A stretch of 64,000 bases of DNA. Origin: Fistulifera solaris (Eukaryota > Bacillariophyta > Bacillariophyceae > Naviculales > Stauroneidaceae). Below are positions 23,286 to 33,009 of the stretch, piece after piece. The notes under the pieces were generated by a model, which ran no database searches, was not told the DNA's origin, and worked only from the letters and a program-made list of their open reading frames with translations. A program made the translations under genes and the position numbers. The stretch spans positions 1,240,001-1,304,000 of the forward strand of contig AP026134.1 in the NCBI GenBank assembly GCA_030295235.1, in the 5' to 3' direction. The first letter of the stretch is position 1. Each line of letters opens with the position of its first letter.

Positions 23286-24447
23286 TCAGTTCGGCTCGCT
23301 GGAAATCAAAATATCCAAAACTTTTTCGCGACCATTGTCTTCTTGCCACAAATCGAAGATTCGGATCGAATCAATAATGTCTTTCTGGTCGACCTTGGAA
23401 ACAGTTCCAAAAGTAGCACTGAAGGGCATCGTCATGTAAGGTAAGTACCAGCCGTAAGAACTTGCTGCGCTAGAATGAAGCGTGCGTACTGCAGTGCAAT
23501 GGACTCACTAGGAGGACCGCGTACGTTGACACGAGCTTGTGGGAATCTCTTTTGTAAGTAAAGTTGCAAAGCGTCGACTACAATCGCGCAGCGACTTTTC
23601 TCATCTTGAAAGTCCTGGATGACGATACCGATCGAAGATGCCGCGTCTGAAATCAGGTCGGCCAAGGCAGCGAAGCGAGCATATCCATAGTTGAGATGAG
23701 GAGTCTTTTCCAGAATATCTCCGCAGCGGAAATGAAGAGCGACATCGTCCACTTCTACTTTCGGAACCAGGGGAGACGAAGATACCACACCAGTCTGCAA
23801 CTGGCGATCAACGTTGGTTCCGGACGAACGGGCATGTATTCCTACCAGAGAAATCGCCATGCGCCGAAGATTGTTGCGCAGATCCTCCAGGATAGACCCT
23901 TCCAAAAACCAAACAGGCTTACAGGCGGCCTCACGATTTATATCCCATGCCGTTTGTGCTTCAAACGTCCCCATCGCCCAAGGGAGAATCAAATTGTGCA
24001 TTGTATCCGCAGCATCAATACATTCCATTTGAAGTTCACATATCCGATGAGGCTCGCGGCTCTGCGTAGATTGTACACGAACAGCAGCCATTTGCCTGTA
24101 CTGAAGTTGGAGTGATCGTGTAGATCTTGACAATTGAATGCGTAGCGTACTCGTAGCGGCACTTGGGACACATCATTCCTTTCTCGCAAGTCGCGACAAA
24201 GTATGAGCTGACTGTTGTGAAAGAACTCTTGAATGTGCTCTTCGGCGTGATCTGGGTTATAGCTTAAATGAAAAGTTTCTTCAGGATTCAACGACGCAGA
24301 AGCAGAGGTTTTCATAATCTTGGTAGAAACATTGAAGAAAATATACTTCATTGCAAGTTCACCTTGCGTAGAAACTAACACAATCGCCAGGGGAACTATC
24401 AAGATAACAAAAAGCAACGAGCTTCGTGTGTTGTAAGTTATCATCAT
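23286..24447 (-). CDS. Type II membrane glycosyltransferase-like protein
   Basis: Predicted secretory-pathway protein of about 387 residues with an N-terminal hydrophobic anchor (LLFVILIVPLAIVLVS). The C-terminal half has DDVALHFRCGDIL, SIGIVIQDFQDEKSRCAIVV and ESIALQYARFILAQQVL, resembling the nucleotide-sugar-binding half of fucosyltransferase-like enzymes, as in the gene at 10970-12261. Two breaks need repair: one more A in the coding-strand AAA (plus TTT 24091-24093) reads NFSTGKMAAVRVQ, and one more T at plus 23456-23457 reads QVLYGWYLPYMTMPFSATFG and carries the frame to the stop at 23286-23288. The extension past 23432 is supported by the natural-looking sequence. Exact activity unknown. 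Confidence 0.7.
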
Positions 24448-24828
24448 CCTGCGTTGTTTACGATAGAACTAGAAAACAATATTATTGCTGGTACGGAAGA
24501 AGGCAACGGTAATGATCAATTGGATCAATTGTTTTATTGACGATGGAAGACACATGCATTGACTAATCGCAGTAATCAGCATTCCACGGGCGACAGAAGA
24601 CAGAAGACTGAACAGTGGCAGCGACACTTGTCGGAGTTCGATACAAAGTACAATTCAAAGACGGCGCGAGAGACACGACTATTGACTACTTGGTCACCGG
24701 TCTGGTCATTCCAATAACTAAAAAATTAATTATGGTTGAAGGACAAGAAAAGCCATCGCCATTAGCTGGACTCCTGGATTCCCCTCTAGGCCTCTAGGCC
24801 TCTAGGATCCCCAATCCCCAGGACGGTG

Positions 24829-24901
24829 CGGGAAATTGTGTACTTTCGCGTAGGCCCCCGTAGAGAAATGTACCAAGCAGAGGTGCGTTCCCGTGTCTCC
24901 C
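24829..24901 (+). repeat. 73 bp dispersed repeat, copy 2
   Basis: Identical over 73 bases and in the same orientation as 3274-3346, 21.5 kb away. In both places an inverted-repeat element lies just downstream (about 90 bp and 450 bp). Confidence 0.9.
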
Positions 24902-25308
24902 AGTCCCAAGTAAGTAGTATTTAAGCCTTTGAAGTTTAGACTTTAGACTGACCAGACTATACTAGACTCTCTAGAGAGACAAAGTCCGCACCCTCTGACC
25001 TCTGAAGGACTGAATCTCAAGTATCGGGTACAGTATCTGTGAGCTCATAATTCATAACCTAATTATTGGACACAGTCATAGGGCTGGCTTTTCAGTTCAA
25101 TGAATAATACCCTATACTTTGTATTGTCTTAAGAGTGGTCACTCTAGTCACTACCGCCGGAAATTGTTTTTGCCACATAACCTGTATGTTTACACCCAAT
25201 ACTCTAAAGGGATGAAGAACGTATCTTTGTTTTGAAAATGGGGCAAACATACCAGGTACCGGTCCCCGAAAAATGGAGTGAGAAACAACAAACAACACAC
25301 ACCCAGGC

Positions 25309-25331
25309 CAAGGACCTATTATAGGTCCTTG
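25309..25331. repeat. Perfect 23 bp palindrome
   Basis: Arms CAAGGACCTAT and ATAGGTCCTTG around one central T. It sits 18 bp upstream of inverted-repeat element copy C, between a GGTACC motif and the element. Confidence 0.85.
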
Positions 25332-25349
25332 ACCCAGGTTACCGGTCCG

Positions 25350-25437
25350 GTGGGTAAGGACGTTAAAATTCTGCCTCCCAGTACAAGATTCTACGTTGCG
25401 TCTACGACGAGGCAGAATTTTAAGGCCGTTCCCGACC
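25350..25437 (-). mobile_element. Short inverted-repeat element, copy C
   Basis: Reverse-complement orientation to A, B and D. Arms, core and outer flanks match copy A with few changes. Read on the minus strand it is preceded by GGTACCGATACTGGTCGGG, the same kind of GGTACC head seen before A and D. Confidence 0.75.
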
Positions 25438-25929
25438 AGTATCGGTACCCCCTTAGCCGATAAATAATTATTTTCTCACCAAGCTACCGTAGACTGTAGA
25501 AGTGTTGCATCTTTCATCCTGTTTTGGTTTTTGAGCGGCTTAATGTCGTATTTTAGCTTACGGTAACGACAGACTAATGTTGGAGTGAGAAATGATGCTA
25601 TTTGGGGCAAGCAGACGCGAAAATGGAGAGGTCGAACTAAGACAAAGTACAGTAAGGGTCCCCGTCAGCGTCAGCCCATAATTTTTTCTAAACCATAGCC
25701 CTACCAGAGAACTTCGGCACCACAACGTGCGTAAAAGCGTATCACAGCACGCCTCTTTTTCGTTGTTTTTCCTCGACAAAAGCATAAAAGAAATAGAATT
25801 GATCGACTAGTAATTCTAGTATTTACGTCTTGAAGTTGAACGTTAATTCTTGCTCTGGCTACGTTTCGTCTCAATTGCCGGAGTTGCAATTCGGCGGGTG
25901 TTACTTTCGAGTTCTCTTTGATCAGCAGT

Positions 25930-26424
25930 ATGAATGGGAATTGGATGATCTTAGTGTCTCTCGCCCTACGGGTCTTTTCGTACACGACGCAATTGCAACG
26001 GCGACCCAAATTTGTGTTACGCTCACAAGAATCCTCCGAGGAAGAAGGAACTAGCACGATGACCGATCGATTCAAATTTCAAGTAAATGCTTTATTAGGC
26101 ATGTATGACCCCATCGGAGATCCAGAACAAGACACGGAACATTCAACGGCACACAATTTAGCCGGAGCTCTTTTGCAATTTCCGGCTCCATTTACTTTTA
26201 CAGTCGTGGGTCGGACCGTGGAAGAGAATCGTAACGAATATATCGAACTCGTGCAAAGGATTGTGCGTGCGGAGACGGGCGACGACGCGATGGCGTGCGA
26301 CGTTGTTCCTCGAGGGAGTCAATTCACCAAAGTGACGTGCACGGCGACTGTCGACAGTACGGCGGTGATATCGTCGGTACACGAGGCATTGGAAGTTCTC
26401 GAAGCTACCGTGATGAAATTTTGA
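25930..26424 (+). CDS. DUF493 (YbeD-like) protein, probably organellar
   Basis: 164 residues. The C-terminal ~90 residues match the small ferredoxin-like-fold DUF493/YbeD family: LLQFPAPFTFTVVGR, then an amphipathic helix, VVPRGSQFTKVTCTATVDS and a final helix VHEALEVLEATVMKF. YbeD has been linked to lipoate metabolism in bacteria; plant and algal relatives are usually plastid proteins. The N-terminus (MNGNWMILVSLALRVFSYTT) is hydrophobic with a VF/S step that may be an organelle leader. The ATG at 25930 is the first in frame after a non-ATG stretch. No frameshift seen. Confidence 0.85.
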   Translation: MNGNWMILVSLALRVFSYTTQLQRRPKFVLRSQESSEEEGTSTMTDRFKFQVNALLGMYDPIGDPEQDTEHSTAHNLAGALLQFPAPFTFTVVGRTVEENRNEYIELVQRIVRAETGDDAMACDVVPRGSQFTKVTCTATVDSTAVISSVHEALEVLEATVMKF

Positions 26425-26929
26425 GTGCAATTCGGAGAAGGATGATCGTTTTCGCATTCATCGCAGTAAAAATTCCAGGTAGCTGGTGATTCATTGGGCG
26501 ATCTTGGCTGCAAAGGTTGACTTTAAAGAAGCACGTCGATTCAGCGCTTTTCTCGCCTCTGAACAAATTTTCTTCTGAGAAGTGCAGTGATTTCTAGGTT
26601 ATGACGTTGATGTGAATGCCATGCGCTTGACCACAAGAGCTTGCTCAAACGAGGAACACATTCTGAACAAGGAGGAAAAACATATATTACGCGAGTGACT
26701 TTAGCCTTGGCACTAACTTGTACCTTGTACGGAGTATTCATTAATTCGTCATTAATTCGCTCGTTTCGTCTTACAAGTTGGGATCATGCATCTTGCGGTT
26801 GCAACGCGCATTTTTCGCGCGAATCAAGACATCAAGTGATTCCTTTTAAGGCCCCATAATCCATAATATAATTATACAACGAAAGGACAAGGAAAGCGTT
26901 CTTATTATACTTCTTTTTTGCCTTTTATT
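26425..26929. other. Intergenic, nothing recognised
   Basis: Spacer between the DUF493 and WD40 genes, both on the plus strand. No repeat family member or gene is seen. Confidence 0.5.
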
Positions 26930-28173
26930 ATGAAAGAACCTTGTATAGAAATCACACGACAATTGAAAGGCCATAACGACGCGATCAACTGCTTGGATCT
27001 TCAATCTTCTTCGTCGACTGCTTTATTGTTACTTTCAGGATCGGAGGACGGAACGGCCCGTATTTGGGACATTCGTTCTTCTGAATCATCTACTAGTACC
27101 GGTACATCCCAAGCCTGTTGTACGACACAAGGTCCTGTCACAGCCGTAGCTTGGGATACACACGATGACAAAGCATATTTCATTGCCACTGAAACAGTGC
27201 TTTCTTGGTATGATTTGCGCATGCAACGGTCAATACAAATATTTGAAAGTATGGACGAAATTAATCAAATCATTGTAGCTTCTCTGTCTTGTAATCAACT
27301 TCCGCTTGAACACAAACAGAAGAAACACCACAAGAAGAACAAAAAGCCGGTGCTGTTGACACGAAAATAATACCGACTGTGGCGTGCGCTGATGACACGG
27401 GTCAAGTGAATTTGTGGAGGAGGCATCAGCGCATCGCTGACGGCTCGTGTACGAGTCCTTTATTTCAACCGTGTCAAACCTTACAGCATAATGCCGATAC
27501 TTTGGTCTTGTCGTGTGCGTTGGATGACCATGACAAATATTTCGTCACGGGTACATCGGATTGTTGTGTTCGAATATGGTCTTGGACGACGGGACAACTC
27601 CTGTCCCAATCCAATGTCACAGCGATGCAACAAGAACAATCACAATTGTACAATCCACCCATGATACATTCCTTGACATGGATGCCCTCCTTTCCTTGCT
27701 TTGTTGCCGGTTGTGGGGATGGGAGTTTGGCGATTGGCAATACGCAAGGTGTATGGTTGTCGCGTATCGATCTGGCACACGGAGCCGCCGTAGCTGCGTG
27801 TTGCCCATTTGCAACAAAAGAATGGGGTTGTTTGGCGTCAACGGGGAATGATGGACGCATCGTCTTATGGGATATGCAATCCTTACTTTGGTCTTCCAAG
27901 ACCAATGCTACAAACCATGATCGCAAACAATCGATGTCCTGTCGATCATGGCTGTTTGGACATGATTCAATCAGGTCTATCAATCATGACGAAGAAATCT
28001 TGACATTAAACGATACCATGGAGTCCTGGAGTTTGCAACAAGAACCGCAAACACTCTTGGCGTGGGATCATGGAAAAAAGCCCAATGATATGGTGCATGC
28101 TCCAGAGACCGCACTACTGCTTGCAGATACATCACCCGACATTACTATGTACACCATTCGACCGGGTTCATGA
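26930..28173 (+). CDS. WD40 beta-propeller protein, WDR53-like
   Basis: About 414 residues forming WD repeats: GHNDAINCLDL...SGSEDGTARIWDIR, GPVTAVAWD...TVLSWYDLR, VACADDTGQVNLWRR, VTGTSDCCVRIWSW, CLASTGNDGRIVLWDM and a last ITMY strand. The order, with a 'no full WD' final blade and a loop before the NDGRIVLWD repeat, resembles WDR53, a DDB1-CUL4 associated propeller; the match is by impression. The frame breaks near 27309-27310: one more A turns LPLEHK into LPLETQTEETPQEEQKAG, an acidic linker that runs into the second half. The start is ATG 26930. Likely nuclear or cytosolic scaffold. Confidence 0.82.
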
Positions 28174-28249
28174 ACTATGAATAGACTTATGTGAAGAGAA
28201 ATATGGAGCTGAAGAATGCTTCTAACACTACTATGCTAAAGTATTGTAT

Positions 28250-28684
28250 TTAGATAGTCGTTCGCCCAATTCCGTCACCTCCCGAAACGACTACATCGGC
28301 AGCTTCTTCCTTGACAACCTTCACTTTCTTCTTTTTCAACTTCTCCTGCTTGACAGGAGATGCCGGTAAACCCGCTCGCATCCTTCGTTTTCGTTCTTGT
28401 ACTTGTCGACACAATTCTTCCGCTCGTTCGTACGACAAGACACCGTAATTGACACACCATTCTTGAGCCATAAACGAATCGGGTCGTTGTTGTAAGAGAG
28501 TTTCGTAAAAGACGCGATCGCCGAATCCTATAGAGCAGAAGTAAAGAAACAAGTGTCAGCGATACAACAGTTTAGAGCGCATTGTTGTATTTGTTTCTGT
28601 GTCGCTTTGACTTTTTTTTAACATACCCGGAGTCGGTGTCGGAAATTTCTGTCCCGGTTTCAAATCCGTTCCGTTGTCTGTCAT
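28250..28684 (-). CDS. Small conserved eukaryotic protein, function unknown
   Basis: 111 residues from two exons. Exon 1 (28627-28684) encodes MTDNGTDLKPGQKFPTPTPG; a 99 bp intron (28528-28626, GTATGT...CTATAG, phase 1) leads to FGDRVFYETLLQQRPDSFMA. The central block QEWCVNYGVLSYERAEEL is typical of a small conserved domain found across eukaryotes, but I cannot name it. The C-terminus is Lys-rich (KLKKKKVKVVKEE), suggesting nuclear or nucleolar location. Confidence 0.75.
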
Positions 28685-29086
28685 GTTACGTGAAGGTGAA
28701 TTGAGTAGTAGAAGAAGAATAAATCAATAGTGCAAAACGGACGAAGGTTTGCTTGCATGCGGTTTTTGTCCGCCATGGTCGCTCGCGTGCTCGCGTGTGT
28801 GTTCTTCAAATGGCTCTTGTCTCTTGCGTCTCGTTGTCGGCGGTAGGCCGAAGAATTAAGCCACGACTGACTTTTTAGTCATGAGCCTCGAAGGGATCCT
28901 ATGAAGAGGACGGTCGTACAGACGGGAGAAGGCGTTTTCTTCCATTCGTCTTATTTTTCTCGCACATGGTTGTTGCACAACCAAAAGCAGGATTAGCGAT
29001 CGAACCCTTGTTTTGCTTCATCATCTCTTTCTTTTATTCTCTATTTGTTCGGTCGACAACCGCAAACTTATACTCTCTACACAAGA
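28685..29086. promoter_or_regulatory. Shared upstream region of two divergent small genes
   Basis: About 400 bp between the divergent starts at 28684 and 29087, with the CATGACTG hairpin near its middle. Bidirectional activity is inferred from layout. Confidence 0.4.
28861..28886. repeat. CATGACTG hairpin, copy 2
   Basis: On the minus strand it reads TCATGACT, seven bases, CAGTCGTGG: the same arms as the copies at 17513, 39699 and 53820. It is in the shared upstream region. Confidence 0.6.
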
Positions 29087-29448
29087 ATGGGAGGATTAAC
29101 TGCCAAAAAGAAAGGAATCCGTTCAAAAAAGAAACAATACAAACGCAAAGTATGGTTGTGTCATCGTGATAAAGATGTCGATCAAATTCAAGAAGAAATG
29201 GAAAAGGGAACTCACAATGAAAAGCCCAATTTTGATGATGAATTGCCGGGAGGAGGGCAATTCTATTGTGTCGAGACAGGAAAGCATTTCATCAACAGCG
29301 AAGCCTTGGAGAAACACAAAAGACCAAATTCTTTAAACGAAGACTGAAGCAACTGCAAGAAGAAAAATATACACAACAAACGGCGGAATGGGCCAGTGGT
29401 ATGACTAAAGAGGTATTGCCACCGGCACATTCGGACTTACAAAAATAA
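29087..29448 (+). CDS. C2H2 zinc-finger ribosome-biogenesis factor (Bud20/ZNF593-like)
   Basis: About 120 residues. A basic N-terminus (TAKKKGIRSKKKQYKRKVW) precedes DKDVDQIQEEM, GGGQFYCVETGKHFINSEAL and, after the break, KTKFFKRRLKQLQ. This is the order in Bud20/ZNF593, which accompany pre-60S ribosomal particles out of the nucleus. In the finger itself the second Cys position is GK rather than CxxC (YCVETGKHF), so zinc binding may be altered. The frame breaks in AAAA at 29318-29321; one more A reads EKHKKTKFFKRRLKQL, giving the family's HKKTKxHKRRLK block. Confidence 0.85.
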
Positions 29449-29809
29449 GATATTAGAACAAACGATGTGTGTCTTTTGTCATCGTGGCAGGGTGTGTTTC
29501 CTCTAGGAAAATAGGGTGTTCATGGGCTTTGCTTTCGTAGAGAGTCGTAGTATTTGTAACTTTGCGAAAGAGACAAGTCGATTCACCTTAACAACAACAG
29601 TCATAAGGATCAAGACGACGTTTGATATAGGTCGAGAACCAAAACTCGGGGCAACTTACCAAGTAGCGAAAATCCTTTTATTTTAATAAATTACCATTTC
29701 GTGTCGATCAACCATTAAAATTAATAAAACAATAGTAAAATTTGAAAAACACCACCTCTCTTTCTTTGACCTTGTCAGCTTCGAAAACGTGACGAGGCCA
29801 CTATACATT

Positions 29810-29932
29810 CCCAGAGTTTCTGAGTACGCAAGAAACTATCGCCCAGATTTTCTGGGGTGACGTGAAAATATCAAATTGACCGATTTTCTGGGGATTTCAA
29901 AGCACTACAGTATGTACCCAGATTTTCTGAAG
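29810..29932. repeat. Cluster of CCAGA-TTTCTGG-like motifs
   Basis: Four related 12-15 bp motifs: CCAGAGTTTCTG, CCCAGATTTTCTGGGG, CCGATTTTCTGGGG and CCCAGATTTTCTGA, spaced about 30-40 bp apart. They resemble the CAGAAWTTCTG units clustered at 45282-45394 and 48474-48690. Confidence 0.55.
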
Positions 29933-29984
29933 GTGAAGGCACCGGTTGGATCACAAAGTACTGTATTCAGGTATCGGTACCGTA

Positions 29985-30071
29985 CCTGGGCAACGGCGTT
30001 AAAATTCTGCGTCGTCGTAGACAATACGTAGAATCTTGTACTGGAAGCAGAATTTTACCGTACCGTACAGG
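29985..30071 (+). mobile_element. Short inverted-repeat element, copy D
   Basis: Arms GTTAAAATTCTGC and GCAGAATTTTA around GTAGACAATACGTAGAATCT. The GGTACC head (GGTATCGGTACCGTACCTGG) adjoins on the left, and ACCGTACCGTACAGG closes the right side. The right arm is the most diverged of the five copies. Confidence 0.7.
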
Positions 30072-30269
30072 TGCAGTGTGCAGTGGTGAACGCTCGAAGC
30101 CTCCAAGCCTCAAACTCGTCTTTAATTTAGCTCTTGTAACTCCAATCGCATGCAATAAACTAGTATAGATCGGCCTCTGTGAAACACATTTTTCAGTAGC
30201 TTATTCGAATGCCTAGTCAAAGGAGAGAAGGGAAACAACGCGTCTAAAATGAACACACACTGAGCAAAA

Positions 30270-32456
30270 ATGAAGTCACCGTCAGCAGCAGCATCATCAG
30301 CATTACTCTCGTTGCCAAGTCAAGTTTTGGTGTCCTGTAGTACCTTGAAAGCTGCCTCTTCCTCCACAACAGCAGTACCGCTTCTCGTAAGTGACGTTGG
30401 ATTATCCTTTTGGGGCGGAATTGACCCGGTGACATCGCAAATCGTCGATACACAACATCCTCTGCACGGACAATACGTACACGACAAAATACTGTGCATT
30501 CCGTCGGGACGAGGTTCTTGTACCGCATCACAAGTCTTGTTGCAACTCATTTTGAATCATAAAGCACCCAAAGCTATTGTTCTGCGTCAGAATGATCCTC
30601 TAGTGGCAGTCGGGGCGTTAGTTGCACAACATGTGTTTCAAACGGATGACGATGATTCTTTGACAATTCCAACGATTGTCAACATTGGTGTCGACGGATT
30701 TGCGCAGTTGTTGGAGTGTACAGACAAAACATTTGGACAAATGGATTCGCATGGAGGTACGACAGCGCTGTTGGTGTCATCGGATTCTGATTTGCTTGCG
30801 AGCTACAGTATGAACGATCGCATTGAGATGATACCAGAGCAATCGCTGTCTGAGGAGCAAACCGAATCAAAGTCAAATTACTTCAAACAACACAATGCAT
30901 GGACAGATTACGAACAAGAAAGATGGAATCAAGCCGAAACGGAAGCGGAACGGCTGGCACTGCAAGTCATGTATCACTATGCTCGGATTGCGATAATGGA
31001 CGATTCATCATCCGCATTACATTCGGAGGAACCATCCTATGTGTCTGTATCGCGTGCTCACATTGTACGTAAACGTCATTCTTTTCACTTGTTGCCATGA
31101 GATCGCCTTTTATGGGATACCGACGGCTAATTTACTCTTCTCTGAACATTGGTCTACTTTGCCACCTAGGACGCGTGTACGTACATCGGATCAGGCAGTC
31201 TCGCTTTGGTACAACGATTCGTCGAAAAAGGCGGTCATGTTCGAATACCAACAACGTTGAATGCGGTCTCGACTGATCGAAGACAGTGGCAACAATTGGG
31301 CGTCCCTTCGCAATATGCACAAAATGCCAATGCCTTGGGAGATGCCTATCTGCAATTGGATTGTCAACCAACATTTACGTGTGCACCTTATCTTTTGCTG
31401 TCGCCATCCTCGGAAAATACATCCACGTTTGAAGCGCAAGACTGGATTTGGGGAGAATCCAATGCCGTCGTCTATGCCAACTCGGTTCTTGGGGCGCGTA
31501 CGAACAAGACAGCTGATTATCTCGATATGTGTGGGGCATTGACTGGGATTGTTCCGAGGACTGGAATGCATTGCCCCGAGCAGCGTGTGCCGACAGGGAT
31601 ACTCGATGCCACAGCACTGACCGAGCAATCGTACATCGATCGCTGGGAGTCATCTTTGTTTTTTGCCTTGTTGGGACATGCCTGCGGGACATTGAGCGAT
31701 GGAGCTGTGCCCTTACTGGTAGGCTTGGAGCAAGTAGCTGATCGAATCACACGCGATGATTTGAAAACCTTTTGCGCTGCCTTTGGTACAACCGGCTCAT
31801 CTCCGTTGGTTCATATCGCTGGCGTTACGGCGGAAGCCAAAGATCATGAGCGAGTTGTAGAACCGTGGAAACAGTCAATTGTGGAGAGGGGAGGAAATCC
31901 AATTGTCAAAGTGACTGCTCAGTTTATGGAGAAAACATACATTTCTCTGAATTCTTGTGATACGAGTGAGCAGAAAATCGACCTGATTGCATTGGGGAAC
32001 CCCCATTTGTCGGTATCGGAATGCCAAACTTTAGTTGATTTGATTACAAAGACGGATGAAAATGAAGAAAGAAGCTCTCACGTCCGCATCATGGCATGTA
32101 TCTCACGTTCCGTTCAAGCTCAGGCTGCAGAGCAAGGTTTGATCGAACCCTTGGAGAATTTCGGAATCGAATTCATTAATGATACTTGCTGGTGTATGCT
32201 GTTGGATCCTCCTGTGATACCAGCTGCTCCAGAAGCTACTATCTTGACGAATAGCGGAAAATATGCACATTACGGACCCGGCCTAACGCAGCGCAAGCTC
32301 AAAATTGGAAGTACAGCAGATTGCATTAGCGCGGCAAGGACCGGCGTGTTTCGTCCCTCTCTACGTGCGTTTCATACAAATGCTCAACAGCAATTTCGTC
32401 GACCGCAAAGAGTCCTTTTGCTTGCTTTCCACTTTGTGTCTCGTGCATTGCGTTGA
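30270..32456 (+). CDS. Aconitase-X (AcnX) enzyme, small and large domains fused
   Basis: AcnX dehydratases carry out aconitase-like dehydrations; characterised members are cis-3-hydroxy-L-proline dehydratase and archaeal mevalonate-5-phosphate dehydratase. Exon 1 (30270-31064) holds the small swivelling domain (LSFWGGIDPVTSQIVDTQHP, IPSGRGSCTASQVLLQLI). A 105 bp intron (31065-31169, GTACGT...ACCTAG, phase 0) joins SRAHI to DACTYIGSGSLALVQRFVEK. Exon 2 holds the large domain: HVRIPTTLNAVSTDRRQW, CAPYLLL, WGESNAVVYANSVLGARTNK, GIVPRTGMHCPEQR and ILTNSGKYAHYGPGL. The conserved Cys residues that ligate the Fe-S cluster or active site are plausible here but not individually assigned. About 693 residues; the last ~30 look atypical and the true end may be earlier. 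Confidence 0.88.
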
Positions 32457-33009
32457 TCTCACAAAGCGGATAAAGCACCACCGCAGTTTTTGGGATAATC
32501 AAATTGACATTTATCTTACGCACAATGACACTAATAGTGTTCGTGAAACATCTCCAAAGCAGAAGAAATGCCTCTTGCGTCTGTGTATTAGGACTTGGAT
32601 GATGCGTAGCCACATCTTAGCTACAAACGCATCAATCGTCAACAGTGATTCAGGCAAAGGAGATTATTCAAGCGAGTGGGAGAGAGTACCTCATTTTACG
32701 AACTGGAAATCTCACTGTTGCTTCTCATCGTCCTTTGCAGAATTGCGCAGTATTTAGGACCAGTCCAGCATCGCAGTCTTTTGTTGACACAGCGTTCACC
32801 GGCTGCTGCTTTTCATTTGCTAGTCCGTACTTCCTTTGGTGTAGACGCTGGTCCATCTTGAATCTTGTCGACTGTCGACCAGTCGCACAGAACCCATAAA
32901 GTACAATCAAATCTTGCATGAATTAGAATGCTTTGTTCAATCATTTGTGTCGTACAATCACTTAGCCATGCTTAGTTTCATGATTCTTAATGTGAACTAA
33001 TCCGCACCA
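32457..33009. other. Intergenic between convergent genes, nothing supported
   Basis: The 3' ends of AcnX and the sulfurtransferase face each other here. Short frames have no recognisable protein content. Confidence 0.5.

Larger units (their letters stand above)
24448..25929. other. Long intergenic region packed with repeats
   Basis: Nearly 1.5 kb with no supported gene. It holds the second 73 bp repeat, GCCTCTAG units at about 24784-24806, a GGTACC palindrome (25251-25267), a perfect 23 bp palindrome (25309-25331) and inverted-repeat element copy C. Short open frames here overlap these repeats. Confidence 0.6.
29449..30269. other. Intergenic with motif cluster and element copy D
   Basis: No gene. 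Contains a cluster of CCAGATTTTCTGG-like motifs (29810-29932) followed by a GGTACC head and inverted-repeat element copy D. Confidence 0.6.

Noticed and set aside
23432-24447. Two separate small genes in place of one glycosyltransferase
   Set aside because: One half carries the anchor and the other the sugar-binding motifs; a single A joins them, and the same kind of break recurs throughout the window.
24601-24805. Short coding gene at 24615-24797
   Set aside because: Sixty codons ending in the GCCTCTAG repeat, no ATG, no homologous content.
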